From JAHEDH01 sp965364515 (GTDB taxonomy: Bacteria; Actinomycetota; Acidimicrobiia; Spongiisociales; ZC4RG35): DNA of 6,390 nt. The stretch lies in NCBI GenBank assembly GCA_965364515.1, contig CBDTXZ010000173.1, positions 1 through 6,390 on the forward strand, read 5' to 3'. Position 1 is the first letter of the stretch, and each line of letters opens with the position of its first letter. Of this stretch, positions 6,349 through 6,390 are shown piece after piece. A program made the position numbers and the translations under genes. The notes below the pieces were generated by a model that made no database searches, was not told where the DNA came from, and saw only the letters and a program-made list of their open reading frames with translations.

Positions 6349-6390
6349 ATGACTGCCGTACACCTGTCCGCACACGACATCCACAAGTCC
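6349..6390 (+). CDS. ABC transporter ATP-binding protein, first 14 codons only
   Basis: The visible residues are MTAVHLSAHDIHKS, and the window then ends. The pattern L-x-A-x-D-I-x-K-S matches the first beta strand of LolD/MacB-type ATPases, which normally continues with an aromatic residue and Gly ahead of the Walker A loop. The strong ribosome binding site and the 4-base gap after an FtsX-type permease support this. No Walker, Q-loop or signature motif is in view, so the call rests on context and this short start. It would power the permease at the inner face of the membrane. Confidence 0.75.
   Translation, partial: MTAVHLSAHDIHKS

Noticed and set aside
5652..6386. Open frame of 244 codons on the minus strand
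   Set aside because: It is antisense to the second permease module and would also cross the ATPase start. The His/Asp/Arg-rich product without structure indicates a shadow.

Overview
The window is GC-rich and gene-dense, with a strong G/C bias at third codon positions, ATGA-type gene overlaps and GGAGG-like ribosome binding sites. This fits a high-GC Gram-positive bacterium (Actinomycetota). The style of the NarL-type two-component pair and the FtsX-type permease agrees, but nothing here fixes the genus. No rRNA, tRNA, CRISPR array or insertion sequence is visible.

Left block (2-1803, + strand): an ATGA-overlapping two-component pair. It consists of a HisKA_3 sensor histidine kinase, whose first residues lie outside the window, and a NarL/FixJ-type response regulator. 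Next comes an 84-base spacer between converging genes (1804-1887) that is packed with palindromes and holds a hairpin beside the next stop codon. On the minus strand (1888 to about 2511) is an unrecognised small polytopic membrane protein of about 207 residues, whose start is uncertain.

Right block (2677 to the window end, + strand): a divergently oriented operon of a DHA3-like major facilitator exporter, a 780-residue FtsX/MacB-type ABC permease (overlapping the exporter by 7 bases), and the first 14 codons of what is almost certainly the ABC ATPase. The last start codon is 4 bases after the permease stop, and its ribosome binding site runs into that stop. The 165-base divergent control region (2512-2676) holds several inverted repeats, the best being a 19-bp near-perfect one at 2521-2539.

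The simplest reading is a sensing-and-efflux cassette. A membrane-embedded sensor with no large extracellular domain signals to a DNA-binding regulator, next to an export operon that couples a secondary transporter with an ABC transporter of the kind that extracts molecules from the membrane. That the regulator controls the export operon is inferred from proximity only. The least understood parts are the minus-strand membrane protein, which has two aspartates and a Pro-Leu-Ile-Pro motif in or next to predicted membrane segments, and the inverted repeats between it and the exporter.
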